Below are positions 1-5,907 of a stretch of DNA of 5,907 bases, one piece after another. The notes under the pieces are model-generated. The model was not told the origin of the DNA. It did no database searches and worked only from the letters and a program-made list of their open reading frames with translations. The position numbers and the translations under genes were made by a program. Positions within the stretch are counted from its first letter, which is position 1; each line of letters opens with the position of its first letter. The stretch covers positions 1-5,907 of the forward strand of contig JANSYB010000169.1 of assembly GCA_024742655.1 (NCBI GenBank), in the 5' to 3' direction. The DNA is from Paracoccaceae bacterium. GTDB taxonomy: Bacteria > Pseudomonadota > Alphaproteobacteria > Rhodobacterales > Rhodobacteraceae.

Positions 1-220
1 GAAAGACGAGGCCAAGCGCGGCCGCTCCAAGCCCTGCGCGGGCTTCATCGCCGGGCGCACAGCCCCCCCGGGCCGCCGCATGGGCCACGCCGGCGCCATC
101 GTCGCCGGCGGCAAGGGCGGCGCCGACGACAAGATCGAAGCAATGCGCTCCGCCGGCATAACCGTCGCAGAAAGCCCCGCAGGCCTCGGAGAGGCGGTGC
201 TGGAAGCGATCAAGGGGTGA
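1..220 (+). CDS. sucD: Succinyl-CoA ligase (synthetase), alpha subunit, 3' end
   Basis: Partial gene: only the last 72 codons are present, read from base 2 to the TGA at 218-220. The alpha subunit pairs with SucC in the cytoplasm to interconvert succinyl-CoA and succinate with nucleotide phosphorylation. The visible part is the C-terminal ligase domain. It carries the conserved stretches [20 protein letters not shown] and [13 protein letters not shown]. The His of GHAGA (codon 86-88) corresponds to the residue that is transiently phosphorylated in this family (His246 in E. coli SucD), so the catalytic residue is intact. The end, [10 protein letters not shown], is at the usual family terminus, so the gene is not truncated at its 3' end. 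A run of seven C (64-70) falls in the gene but the frame is undisturbed. The next gene begins at or just after the stop, as expected inside an operon. sucC presumably lies upstream. Confidence 0.96.
   Translation, partial: KDEAKRGRSKPCAGFIAGRTAPPGRRMGHAGAIVAGGKGGADDKIEAMRSAGITVAESPAGLGEAVLEAIKG
212..217 (+). promoter_or_regulatory. Shine-Dalgarno-like site inside the sucD 3' end
   Basis: AAGGGG at 212-217, immediately before the sucD stop codon, lies five bases upstream of the GTG at 223. It gives this start better support than the other in-frame GTG at 217, for which only a distant GGAAG (202-206) is available. Either choice places initiation within a few bases of sucD termination, which favours translational coupling. 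This is read from spacing only. Confidence 0.45.
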
Positions 221-222
221 CT

Positions 223-897
223 GTGCGCGCCGCTCTTGTTCCATCGATGCTGGCACTGCTGGGCACACCAGCGGTGTCATCCCCCTTGGACGATGTATGG
301 GCTCAGTGCTTTTACAGCGCCAAGCCGCATCAAGAGCGGCTTGAAACACTCAGAAGTTCGGGTTGGATTGATGCCGATCCCCAAGCGCAACGGCTGTCTG
401 CGGCGGCCATGCTGATCAGTGGATACCTGTACCCCGATCCAGGTAATCCGGTCTTGCAAACAGACATGATCGCAACGAGCTTTTCCAAAATGTGGCCTGT
501 GACGGTTCAATACCTGGCGGGTCAGGTAAGTGCCGACATGAACCGCATCCCGGGCGAAGAAGACGCCCATTTCGTTTTGGAAAAAGACGGCGCTGTTTTG
601 TACCTGCATTGGCACATGGACGCGAAAAAGAGTGAAACGATGTGCACGGTGGCGACGGTGGACGCTTTCGACATTGCGCACGTTGCGGCACAGTCTGCCA
701 TCCCGTCACAGCCCTTTGACGTCCCTTTCGCCCGTACATACATGGCCAAGGCACCATTGATCGGGCCGGATGATGAACGCGCAGGGTTTATGCACGCATG
801 GGCCACTGAACCGAACATGACCGTGCTCAAAACCTATGACCCCGACACGCCCCAGATCGGGCTTCTTCTGTCGACCTATGTCAGCATCTGGGAGTAA
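223..897 (+). CDS. Uncharacterised, probably exported protein between sucD and sucA
   Basis: I do not recognise this 224-residue protein and assign no function. The N-terminus looks like a short signal peptide: one Arg at position 2, a hydrophobic stretch AALVPSMLALLG (about residues 3-14), then a small-residue region TPAVSS where cleavage could fall near residue 19-20. The mature part has no further membrane segment. It holds two Cys (C29 in WAQCFYS and C141 in ETMCTVA), which could form a disulfide in the periplasm, and a strand-rich middle (HFVLEKDGAVLYLHWHMD). The start is uncertain. GTG 223 is chosen for its AAGGGG site; GTG 217 would overlap the sucD stop as GTGA and add two residues, and ATG 247 would remove most of the signal. 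Its stop (895-897) is four bases before sucA, and its last codons carry the sucA ribosome binding site. Base composition is visibly less GC-rich (two sampled 60-base lines are 52-53% GC) than the surrounding genes, with more A/T-ending codons. The unbroken frame and tight packing support a real gene. Confidence 0.8.
   Translation: MRAALVPSMLALLGTPAVSSPLDDVWAQCFYSAKPHQERLETLRSSGWIDADPQAQRLSAAAMLISGYLYPDPGNPVLQTDMIATSFSKMWPVTVQYLAGQVSADMNRIPGEEDAHFVLEKDGAVLYLHWHMDAKKSETMCTVATVDAFDIAHVAAQSAIPSQPFDVPFARTYMAKAPLIGPDDERAGFMHAWATEPNMTVLKTYDPDTPQIGLLLSTYVSIWE
890..894 (+). promoter_or_regulatory. Ribosome binding site deciding the sucA start
   Basis: GGGAG at 890-894 lies seven bases before the ATG at 902. 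It selects this ATG over the in-frame ATG at 836, which would add 22 residues unlike any SucA N-terminus (MTPTRPRSGFF...). The site sits in the final codons of the preceding gene, so ribosomes ending there would pass over it. Confidence 0.7.
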
Positions 898-901
898 ACC
901 A

Positions 902-3862
902 ATGACCGAGCATTCCCCCAACGACCAGTTCCACGCCTCCAGCTTCATGCAGGGGCATAACGCGGAATATCTCGAACAGCTTTACGCGCGCTACGCCAAT
1001 GACCCGAATGCGGTCGACGAGGCGTGGCAGGCGTTTTTCGCACAGTTGGGCGATGGCGAGGTCGACGTCAAACGCGAGGCCGCCGGGCCAAGCTGGGCGC
1101 GGGGCGACTGGCCACCGCAGCCCGCCGATGACCTGACCGGCGCGCTGACGGGGGAATACCCGCCTGAACTGGAGGCAAAGAAGGCCGGCGAAAAGATCAA
1201 GGCCAAGGCCGCAGAAAAGGGCGTCGAGGTCAGTGACGAGGCGATCAAGCGCGCCGTGCTGGATTCGGTACGGGCTCTGATGTTGATCCGGGCCTACCGG
1301 ATCCGCGGCCACCTGGCCGCCGATCTTGACCCGCTCGGCCTGCGTGAGACGCCCGCGCGGCCCGAACTCGACCCCAAATCCTACGGCTTCACCGAGGCCG
1401 ATATGGACCGCCCGATTTTCATCGACAACGTGCTGGGCCTGCAGGTCGCCTCGATCCGTGAGATCCTCGAAATCGTCAAGCGCACCTATTGCGGCACCTT
1501 CGCGCTGCAATACATGCACATTTCCGACCCCGAGGAGAGCGCATGGCTGAAAGAGCGGATCGAAGGCTATGACAAGGAAATCCGCTTTACCCGCGAGGGG
1601 CGCAAGGCGATCCTGAACAAGCTTGTGGAGGCCGAGGGCTTCGAGAAATACCTGCATGTGAAATACATGGGCACCAAGCGTTTCGGCCTGGATGGCGGTG
1701 AAAGCCTGATCCCCGCGATGGAGCAGATCATCAAGCGCGGCGGCAGCCTCGGGGTCAAGGATATCGTGATCGGCATGCCCCACCGGGGCCGCCTCAGCGT
1801 GTTGGCCAACGTGATGGGCAAGCCCTATCGGGCGATCTTCAACGAATTCCAGGGCGGAAGCTTCAAACCCGAGGACGTGGATGGATCGGGCGATGTGAAG
1901 TACCACCTCGGGGCCTCGTCGGACCGGGAATTCGACGGCAACTCCGTCCACCTGTCGCTGACCGCGAACCCCAGCCACCTTGAGGCCGTGAACCCCGTCG
2001 TTCTTGGCAAGTCACGCGCCAAGCAGGACCAGTTGAATGATGCCGAACGCACGGCTGTTCTGCCCGTGCTGCTGCACGGCGACGCGGCCTTTGCCGGGCA
2101 GGGTGTGGTTGCGGAATGTTTCGGTCTGTCGGGCCTGAAGGGCCACAAGACAGGCGGCACCATGCATATCGTGGTCAACAACCAGATCGGCTTCACCACC
2201 GCGCCGCACTTCTCGCGTTCCTCGCCCTATCCCACCGATATCGCGCTGATGGTCGAGGCGCCGATCTTCCACGTGAACGGGGACGATCCGGAGGCCGTGG
2301 TGCATGCCGCCAAGGTCGCCACCGAATTCCGCCAGAAGTTCCACAAGGACGTGGTCATCGACATAATCTGTTATCGCCGCTTCGGCCATAACGAGGGGGA
2401 TGAACCGATGTTCACCAACCCCATCATGTACAAGAAGATCAAGACGCAAAAGACCACATTGGCGCTTTATACGGAGCGCCTGGTCAAGGACGGTCTGATC
2501 CCCGAGGGTGAAATCGAGGATATGAAGGCCGCGTTCCAGTCCTACCTTGCGGACGAGTTCGAGGCCGGAAAGGAATACCGTCCCAACAAGGCCGACTGGC
2601 TGGACGGGAAATGGTCCCACCTTGATCGCAAGGACGAGGATTACCAGCGTGGCGAAACCGCCATCAAACCCGAAACCCTTGACGAGATCGGCCGCGCCCT
2701 GTCGGCCGCGCCAGACGGTTTTCCGCTGCACAAGACGGTCAGCCGCCTGCTGGAAACCAAGGCCAGGATGTTCGATAGCGGTGAAGGTTTCGACTGGGCC
2801 ACGGCCGAGTCGATGGCTTTTGGCTCGCTCATGCTCGAGGGGTACCCGGTGCGTCTGTCCGGGCAGGACTGTACCCGCGGCACGTTCTCGCAGCGCCATT
2901 CGGGCCTGATCAACCAGAAAACGGAAGAGCGCTACTACCCGCTCAACAACATCCGCGAAGGGCAGGCACAATACGAGGTCATCGACTCGATGCTGTCGGA
3001 ATATGCCGTTCTCGGGTTCGAGTATGGCTATACCCTCTCAGAGCCCAACGCGCTGGTGATGTGGGAGGCGCAGTTCGGCGATTTCGCCAACGGTGCGCAG
3101 ATCATGTTCGATCAGTTCATCTCTTCGGGCGAAAGCAAATGGCTGCGCATGTCCGGCCTCGTCTGCCTGTTGCCGCATGGCTACGAAGGTCAGGGGCCGG
3201 AGCACTCTTCCGCGCGTCTTGAACGTTTCCTGACGATGTGCGGGCAGGATAACTGGATCGTGGCCAATTGTTCGACCCCGGCCAACTACTTCCACATCCT
3301 GCGCCGCCAGTTGCACCGCACCTTCCGCAAGCCGCTGATCCTGATGACCCCGAAATCGCTGCTGCGGCACAAGCTGTGCATCTCAAAGGCCGAGGAATTC
3401 ACCACCGGCTCCTCTTTCCATCGGGTGCTTTGGGATGACGCGCAATACGGAAACTCCGACACGAAGCTGAAACCCGACAGCAAGATCCGCCGCGTCGTGA
3501 TGTGTTCGGGCAAGGTCTATTTCGACCTGCTGGAGGAACGCGACAAGCGCGGGCTGGACGATGTCTACCTGCTGCGCGTCGAACAGTTCTACCCGTTCCC
3601 GGCCATCTCGATGGTCAAGGAGCTGGAACGCTTCAAGCAGGCCGAGATGGTGTGGTGCCAGGAAGAGCCCAAGAACCAGGGCGCCTGGAGCTTCATCGAG
3701 CCCAACATCGAATGGGTTCTGCAACGCATCAAGGCCAAGCACACACGGCCCCAATACGCGGGCCGGGCGGCCTCGGCCTCACCGGCCACCGGCCTTGCCA
3801 GCCAACACAAAGCCCAACAAGAAGCGCTGGTCGACACCGCGCTGACGATCGAAGGAAAGTAA
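902..3862 (+). CDS. sucA: 2-oxoglutarate dehydrogenase E1 component
   Basis: This 986-residue thiamine-diphosphate enzyme decarboxylates 2-oxoglutarate and transfers the succinyl group to the lipoyl arm of SucB. Domains in order: an N-terminal E2-docking segment (residues about 12-50, FMQGHNAEYLEQLYARYAND); a charged Lys/Glu/Ala linker to about 110; the thiamine-diphosphate-binding dehydrogenase domain (about 200-560); a transketolase-like pyrimidine-binding domain (about 630-830); and the E1o C-terminal domain (about 835-975). Key motifs are intact: GMPHRGRL with His294; the diphosphate/Mg site starting HGDAAFAGQG (Asp394) and ending NNQIGFT (Asn426-Asn427); RRFGHNEGDEP (His496); and YEGQGPEHSSARLERF with His768. 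Length fits alphaproteobacterial SucA, slightly longer than the E. coli protein. The ATG at 902 is chosen for its GGGAG site and because MTEHSPNDQFHASSFMQG resembles the family N-terminus. It lies four bases after the upstream gene and three before sucB, so co-expression as E1-E2 is expected. No frameshift or missing residue was seen. Confidence 0.98.
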   Translation: MTEHSPNDQFHASSFMQGHNAEYLEQLYARYANDPNAVDEAWQAFFAQLGDGEVDVKREAAGPSWARGDWPPQPADDLTGALTGEYPPELEAKKAGEKIKAKAAEKGVEVSDEAIKRAVLDSVRALMLIRAYRIRGHLAADLDPLGLRETPARPELDPKSYGFTEADMDRPIFIDNVLGLQVASIREILEIVKRTYCGTFALQYMHISDPEESAWLKERIEGYDKEIRFTREGRKAILNKLVEAEGFEKYLHVKYMGTKRFGLDGGESLIPAMEQIIKRGGSLGVKDIVIGMPHRGRLSVLANVMGKPYRAIFNEFQGGSFKPEDVDGSGDVKYHLGASSDREFDGNSVHLSLTANPSHLEAVNPVVLGKSRAKQDQLNDAERTAVLPVLLHGDAAFAGQGVVAECFGLSGLKGHKTGGTMHIVVNNQIGFTTAPHFSRSSPYPTDIALMVEAPIFHVNGDDPEAVVHAAKVATEFRQKFHKDVVIDIICYRRFGHNEGDEPMFTNPIMYKKIKTQKTTLALYTERLVKDGLIPEGEIEDMKAAFQSYLADEFEAGKEYRPNKADWLDGKWSHLDRKDEDYQRGETAIKPETLDEIGRALSAAPDGFPLHKTVSRLLETKARMFDSGEGFDWATAESMAFGSLMLEGYPVRLSGQDCTRGTFSQRHSGLINQKTEERYYPLNNIREGQAQYEVIDSMLSEYAVLGFEYGYTLSEPNALVMWEAQFGDFANGAQIMFDQFISSGESKWLRMSGLVCLLPHGYEGQGPEHSSARLERFLTMCGQDNWIVANCSTPANYFHILRRQLHRTFRKPLILMTPKSLLRHKLCISKAEEFTTGSSFHRVLWDDAQYGNSDTKLKPDSKIRRVVMCSGKVYFDLLEERDKRGLDDVYLLRVEQFYPFPAISMVKELERFKQAEMVWCQEEPKNQGAWSFIEPNIEWVLQRIKAKHTRPQYAGRAASASPATGLASQHKAQQEALVDTALTIEGK

Positions 3863-3865
3863 CCC

Positions 3866-5395
3866 ATGACCACAGAAGTGCGCGTGCCCACACTGGGCGA
3901 GTCGGTGACCGAGGCGACGGTTGCCACATGGTTCAAACAGCCCGGTGATGCCGTGGCGGCCGACGAGATGCTGTGCGAACTGGAAACCGACAAGGTCACG
4001 GTCGAAGTCCCGGCCCCCACAGCGGGCGTGATGGGCGAGATCGTCGCCAAGGAAGGCGAAACCGTCGGTGTCGATGCCCTGCTGGCAACGATCTCCGAAG
4101 GCCAAGGATCATCGGATGAGACGCCCAAGGCCAAGACCCAACCCGCCGCTTCGGACAAGAACGGCGAGAAGGGAAACATCGACGTAATGGTCCCCACGCT
4201 GGGCGAGTCGGTGACTGAAGCCACGGTTTCCACATGGTTCAAGAAGGTCGGGGACAGCGTGGCCCAGGACGAAATGCTGTGTGAACTGGAAACCGACAAG
4301 GTCTCTGTCGAGGTGCCGTCACCCGCTGCCGGAACCATCTGCGATATTCTCGCCCAAGAGGGCGATACGGTCGAGGCCGGCGGAAAGCTTGCCGTGCTGT
4401 CCGGCTCTGCCGACGGAACGATCACACCCGATATCCGGCCCGAGCCGGCCAAGGCCGAGGACGAAGGCACGCAGTACACGACCCCGCCCGCCGGCCGGGA
4501 TGTGGAGGATGCCCCGTCGGCCAAGAAGGCGATGGCCGAGGCCGGACTTTCCCCGGATCAGGTGCAGGGGTCGGGCCGCGATGGCCGTATCATGAAAGAG
4601 GACGTCGCCAAGGCCGCATCCGCTGCATCGGCCACTCCCGCCGTTTCGGCCGCCCCGGCCACGGCCCCGCGCGCGCCGGTGTCGGCCGATGATGCCGCAC
4701 GCGAGGAACGGGTGAAGATGACAAGGCTCAGGCAGACCATCGCCAAACGCCTCAAGGACAGCCAGAACACCGCCGCCATGCTGACCACCTATAACGAGGT
4801 GGACATGACCGAGGTGATGGCCCTGCGCAACGAGTACAAGGACGAGTTCCTCAAAAAGCACGGTGTGAAACTGGGCTTCATGTCCTTCTTCACCAAGGCG
4901 TGCTGCCATGCCCTGAAAGAGGTGCCCGAGGTCAATGCCGAGATCGACGGCACCGATATCGTCTACAAGAACTTCGTGCATATGGGTATCGCCGCGGGCA
5001 CGCCCACGGGCCTTGTCGTGCCGGTGATCCGCGACGCCGACCAGATGAGCTTTGCCGCGATCGAAAAGGCGATTGCCGAAAAAGGCGCGCGCGCGCGTGA
5101 TGGCAAGCTCTCCATGGCCGAGATGCAGGGCGGCACCTTCACCATCTCCAACGGTGGCGTCTACGGCTCGCTGATGTCCTCGCCCATCCTGAACCCGCCG
5201 CAATCTGGCATCCTGGGGATGCACAAGATCCAGCAGCGCCCGATGGTGGTAAACGGCGAGATCGTCGCACGCCCGATGATGTACCTGGCCCTCAGCTACG
5301 ACCACCGCATCGTCGACGGCAAGGGCGCCGTGACCTTCCTCGTCCGCGTGAAGGACGCGCTCGAGGACCCGCGGCGGTTGTTGATGGATCTGTAA
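3866..5395 (+). CDS. sucB: 2-oxoglutarate dehydrogenase E2 component (dihydrolipoamide succinyltransferase), two lipoyl domains
   Basis: This 509-residue E2 core protein accepts the succinyl group on lipoyl-lysine and passes it to CoA. Domains in order: lipoyl domain 1 (residues about 3-78, Lys43 in [10 protein letters not shown]); an Ala/Lys/Glu linker; lipoyl domain 2 (about 105-180, Lys145 in [10 protein letters not shown]); a second linker; the peripheral-subunit binding domain for E1/E3 (about 214-250, [20 protein letters not shown]); an Ala/Pro-rich linker (about 250-275); and the acyltransferase domain (about 283-509). Catalytic His480 and Asp484 lie in the DHRIVDG motif, and [18 protein letters not shown] (425-442) is the usual active-site stretch. 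The succinyltransferase assignment, rather than the pyruvate E2, follows from the adjacent sucA and from the [13 protein letters not shown] form of the lipoyl domain. The gene is about 100 residues longer than the roughly 405-residue E. coli SucB, and the second lipoyl domain accounts for this. The start follows AAGGA (3852-3856) at nine bases, three bases after the sucA stop. An alternating GC run at 5085-5099 is in frame and coding (GARAR). Confidence 0.97.
   Translation: MTTEVRVPTLGESVTEATVATWFKQPGDAVAADEMLCELETDKVTVEVPAPTAGVMGEIVAKEGETVGVDALLATISEGQGSSDETPKAKTQPAASDKNGEKGNIDVMVPTLGESVTEATVSTWFKKVGDSVAQDEMLCELETDKVSVEVPSPAAGTICDILAQEGDTVEAGGKLAVLSGSADGTITPDIRPEPAKAEDEGTQYTTPPAGRDVEDAPSAKKAMAEAGLSPDQVQGSGRDGRIMKEDVAKAASAASATPAVSAAPATAPRAPVSADDAAREERVKMTRLRQTIAKRLKDSQNTAAMLTTYNEVDMTEVMALRNEYKDEFLKKHGVKLGFMSFFTKACCHALKEVPEVNAEIDGTDIVYKNFVHMGIAAGTPTGLVVPVIRDADQMSFAAIEKAIAEKGARARDGKLSMAEMQGGTFTISNGGVYGSLMSSPILNPPQSGILGMHKIQQRPMVVNGEIVARPMMYLALSYDHRIVDGKGAVTFLVRVKDALEDPRRLLMDL
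3875..4402 (+). repeat. Intragenic tandem duplication of the lipoyl domain in sucB
   Basis: Two copies, about 3875-4096 and 4181-4402, are offset by exactly 306 bases (102 codons). Over the 44 residues from P8 and from P110, 37 are identical by eye. DNA identity is high too: one unbroken 21-base match runs from GAACTGG through ACAAGGTC around each lipoyl lysine (Lys43, Lys145), and a 17-base match CTGGGCGAGTCGGTGAC opens each copy. The second halves of the copies have diverged much more, so the high identity is confined to the first half of each domain. Confidence 0.9.
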
Positions 5396-5429
5396 ATGCA
5401 AACTCAGCGCACCCTACACCGTCTGTAAC

Positions 5430-5448
5430 GTGCGCATTCACTGCGCAC
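5430..5448 (+). other. Small perfect hairpin in the gap after sucB
   Basis: The 75-base gap 5396-5470 holds one clear inverted repeat: GTGCGCA (5430-5436) pairs with TGCGCAC (5442-5448), a seven-base-pair GC-rich stem with a five-base loop TTCAC. No T-run follows (next bases CCTCTCACC), so it is not a convincing intrinsic terminator. It may instead protect or help process the mRNA between the dehydrogenase genes and the membrane genes, or attenuate read-through. No promoter was recognised in the gap. Confidence 0.4.
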
Positions 5449-5470
5449 CCTCTCACCTTGTGGTAGGCCC

Positions 5471-5770
5471 ATGGCTCTGACCCCCGGCATCGCAATTCTA
5501 CTCTGTGCCATTCTCCTGTTCGGCACCCTGGCAGTGCAAAAGGCGCTCATCCCGCAGGTCCACCCGGCGGTGATATCCGCCGGGCAGATCATCGTGGTCA
5601 TTGCACTGCTCCTGTGGGCCAAACACGGCCAGCCCGAACCAAGCGCTGGCAGTTGGGGATTGGAAGACTTGTTGCGCATCATGTTCAACACCGGCCTGTT
5701 CATCGTCTGGGCAATCAATCTTGCCACCGGCTCTTCCATCGCCAAGGCAAAAAGGGGAACGCGCCCATGA
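5471..5770 (+). CDS. Small predicted inner-membrane protein, function unknown
   Basis: I do not recognise this 99-residue protein. It reads as three hydrophobic segments: about residues 5-23 (GIAILLCAILLFGTLAV), 33-50 (AVISAGQIIVVIALLLWA) and 67-86 (LLRIMFNTGLFIVWAINLA), joined by short loops. A polar loop (KHGQPEPSAGSWGLED) lies between the second and third. The C-terminus is basic (AKAKRGTRP), suggesting it faces the cytoplasm. There is no signal for secretion and no visible catalytic motif. The ATG at 5471 has only a weak upstream GGTAGG (5462-5467). Its TGA stop overlaps the next gene's ATG in ATGA (5767-5770), and the following gene's ribosome binding site lies within its 3' end, so the two genes are probably translated together. 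The hydrophobic pattern and coupling support a real gene. It is shorter than a MAPEG protein (usually about 130-150 residues, four segments), and no relation to that family can be claimed from sequence alone. Confidence 0.75.
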   Translation: MALTPGIAILLCAILLFGTLAVQKALIPQVHPAVISAGQIIVVIALLLWAKHGQPEPSAGSWGLEDLLRIMFNTGLFIVWAINLATGSSIAKAKRGTRP

Positions 5771-5907
5771 CCCCCGAACTCACCGCCCTCACCCTCGCGG
5801 CCCTTCTGCAAGTGGGCCAGCTTTGTCTCTACTCCGTAGTGGGGCAGGCGGCGGTGGGCACGCGCACCGCGCTCAAACCGCGCGACGAGGAAATCGAACT
5901 GCCGGGC
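5767..5907 (+). CDS. MAPEG-family membrane protein, 5' part
   Basis: The first 47 codons of a gene that continues beyond the window. It begins MTPELTALTLAALLQVGQLC, then LYSVVGQAAVGTRTALKPRD. An N-terminal hydrophobic helix of this form (ELTALTLAALLQV), followed by a loop with a xPRD element, matches what I recall of bacterial MAPEG proteins. These are small four-helix membrane proteins related to eukaryotic microsomal glutathione S-transferases and leukotriene-synthesis enzymes; the roles of bacterial members are mostly unproven. The start is supported by GGGGA (5754-5758) eight bases upstream and by the ATGA overlap with the preceding gene. The rest of the protein, including most of the MAPEG core, is outside the window, so the family call rests on the N-terminus and on memory that MAPEG genes occur near sucAB-lpd in Rhodobacterales. 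Confidence 0.75.
   Translation, partial: MTPELTALTLAALLQVGQLCLYSVVGQAAVGTRTALKPRDEEIELPG

Noticed and set aside
64..70. Run of seven C in sucD, a possible frameshift site.
   Set aside because: The frame continues correctly through [13 protein letters not shown] on either side, so there is no disruption.
836..901. Extended sucA start at ATG 836, overlapping the unknown gene.
   Set aside because: The 22 extra residues are unlike SucA N-termini, and the ATG at 902 has a well-spaced GGGAG.
881..1978. Long open frame of 365 codons on the - strand opposite sucA.
   Set aside because: It lies opposite the conserved N-terminal part of sucA, shows no recognisable protein motif, and is the kind of open antisense frame that high GC3 genes produce. 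The same applies to the - strand frames at 2012-2971, 3589-4524 and 4319-5401.
3502..3948. + strand frame of 148 codons spanning the sucA-sucB junction.
   Set aside because: It is out of frame with two well-conserved genes, has low-complexity Arg/Gly/Ala-rich content and no ribosome binding site of note.
5085..5099. Alternating purine-pyrimidine run of 15 bases (GC repeats then GTG), potentially Z-DNA-forming or slippage-prone.
   Set aside because: It codes in frame for GARAR within the conserved SucB catalytic domain and is explained by codon use in GC-rich DNA.
5396..5428. Ten-codon mini-ORF (MQTQRTLHRL) starting at the sucB stop (TAAATG) and ending one base before the hairpin, resembling a leader peptide.
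   Set aside because: No convincing ribosome binding site, no run of a single regulatory amino acid, and too short to separate from chance.

Overview
The window is a stretch of a tricarboxylic-acid-cycle operon, with every recognisable gene on the + strand. High GC, the gene order sucD, small unknown gene, sucA, sucB, membrane genes, and the protein sequences (a 986-residue SucA beginning MTEHSPNDQFHASSFMQG, and a SucB with two lipoyl domains) point to an alphaproteobacterium, most likely Rhodobacterales (Roseobacter group). That assignment rests on remembered family features, not on a search.

Layout. Positions 1-220 are the last 72 codons of sucD (succinyl-CoA ligase alpha subunit). An unrecognised, probably exported protein of about 224 residues (223-897) starts at the sucD stop. 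sucA (902-3862) and sucB (3866-5395) follow, four and three bases after the preceding genes. A 75-base gap with a small perfect hairpin (5430-5448) separates sucB from a 99-residue predicted membrane protein (5471-5770). Its stop overlaps the start of a MAPEG-family membrane protein (5767 onward), which runs off the window end. No stretch over 300 bases lacks a gene. I saw no tRNA, rRNA, CRISPR array, insertion sequence or promoter.

How the genes work together. SucA (E1) and SucB (E2) are two of the three components of 2-oxoglutarate dehydrogenase, which converts 2-oxoglutarate, CoA and NAD+ to succinyl-CoA, CO2 and NADH. SucD with SucC (expected upstream) converts succinyl-CoA to succinate while making a nucleoside triphosphate. 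The third component, E3 (Lpd), is not in the window; in related genomes it often lies just downstream. The tight spacing suggests one transcript with translational coupling.

No clearly new system is visible. The best leads are the exported protein of unknown function inserted between sucD and sucA, which is visibly poorer in GC, the duplicated lipoyl domain of SucB, and the coupled membrane-gene pair after sucB.
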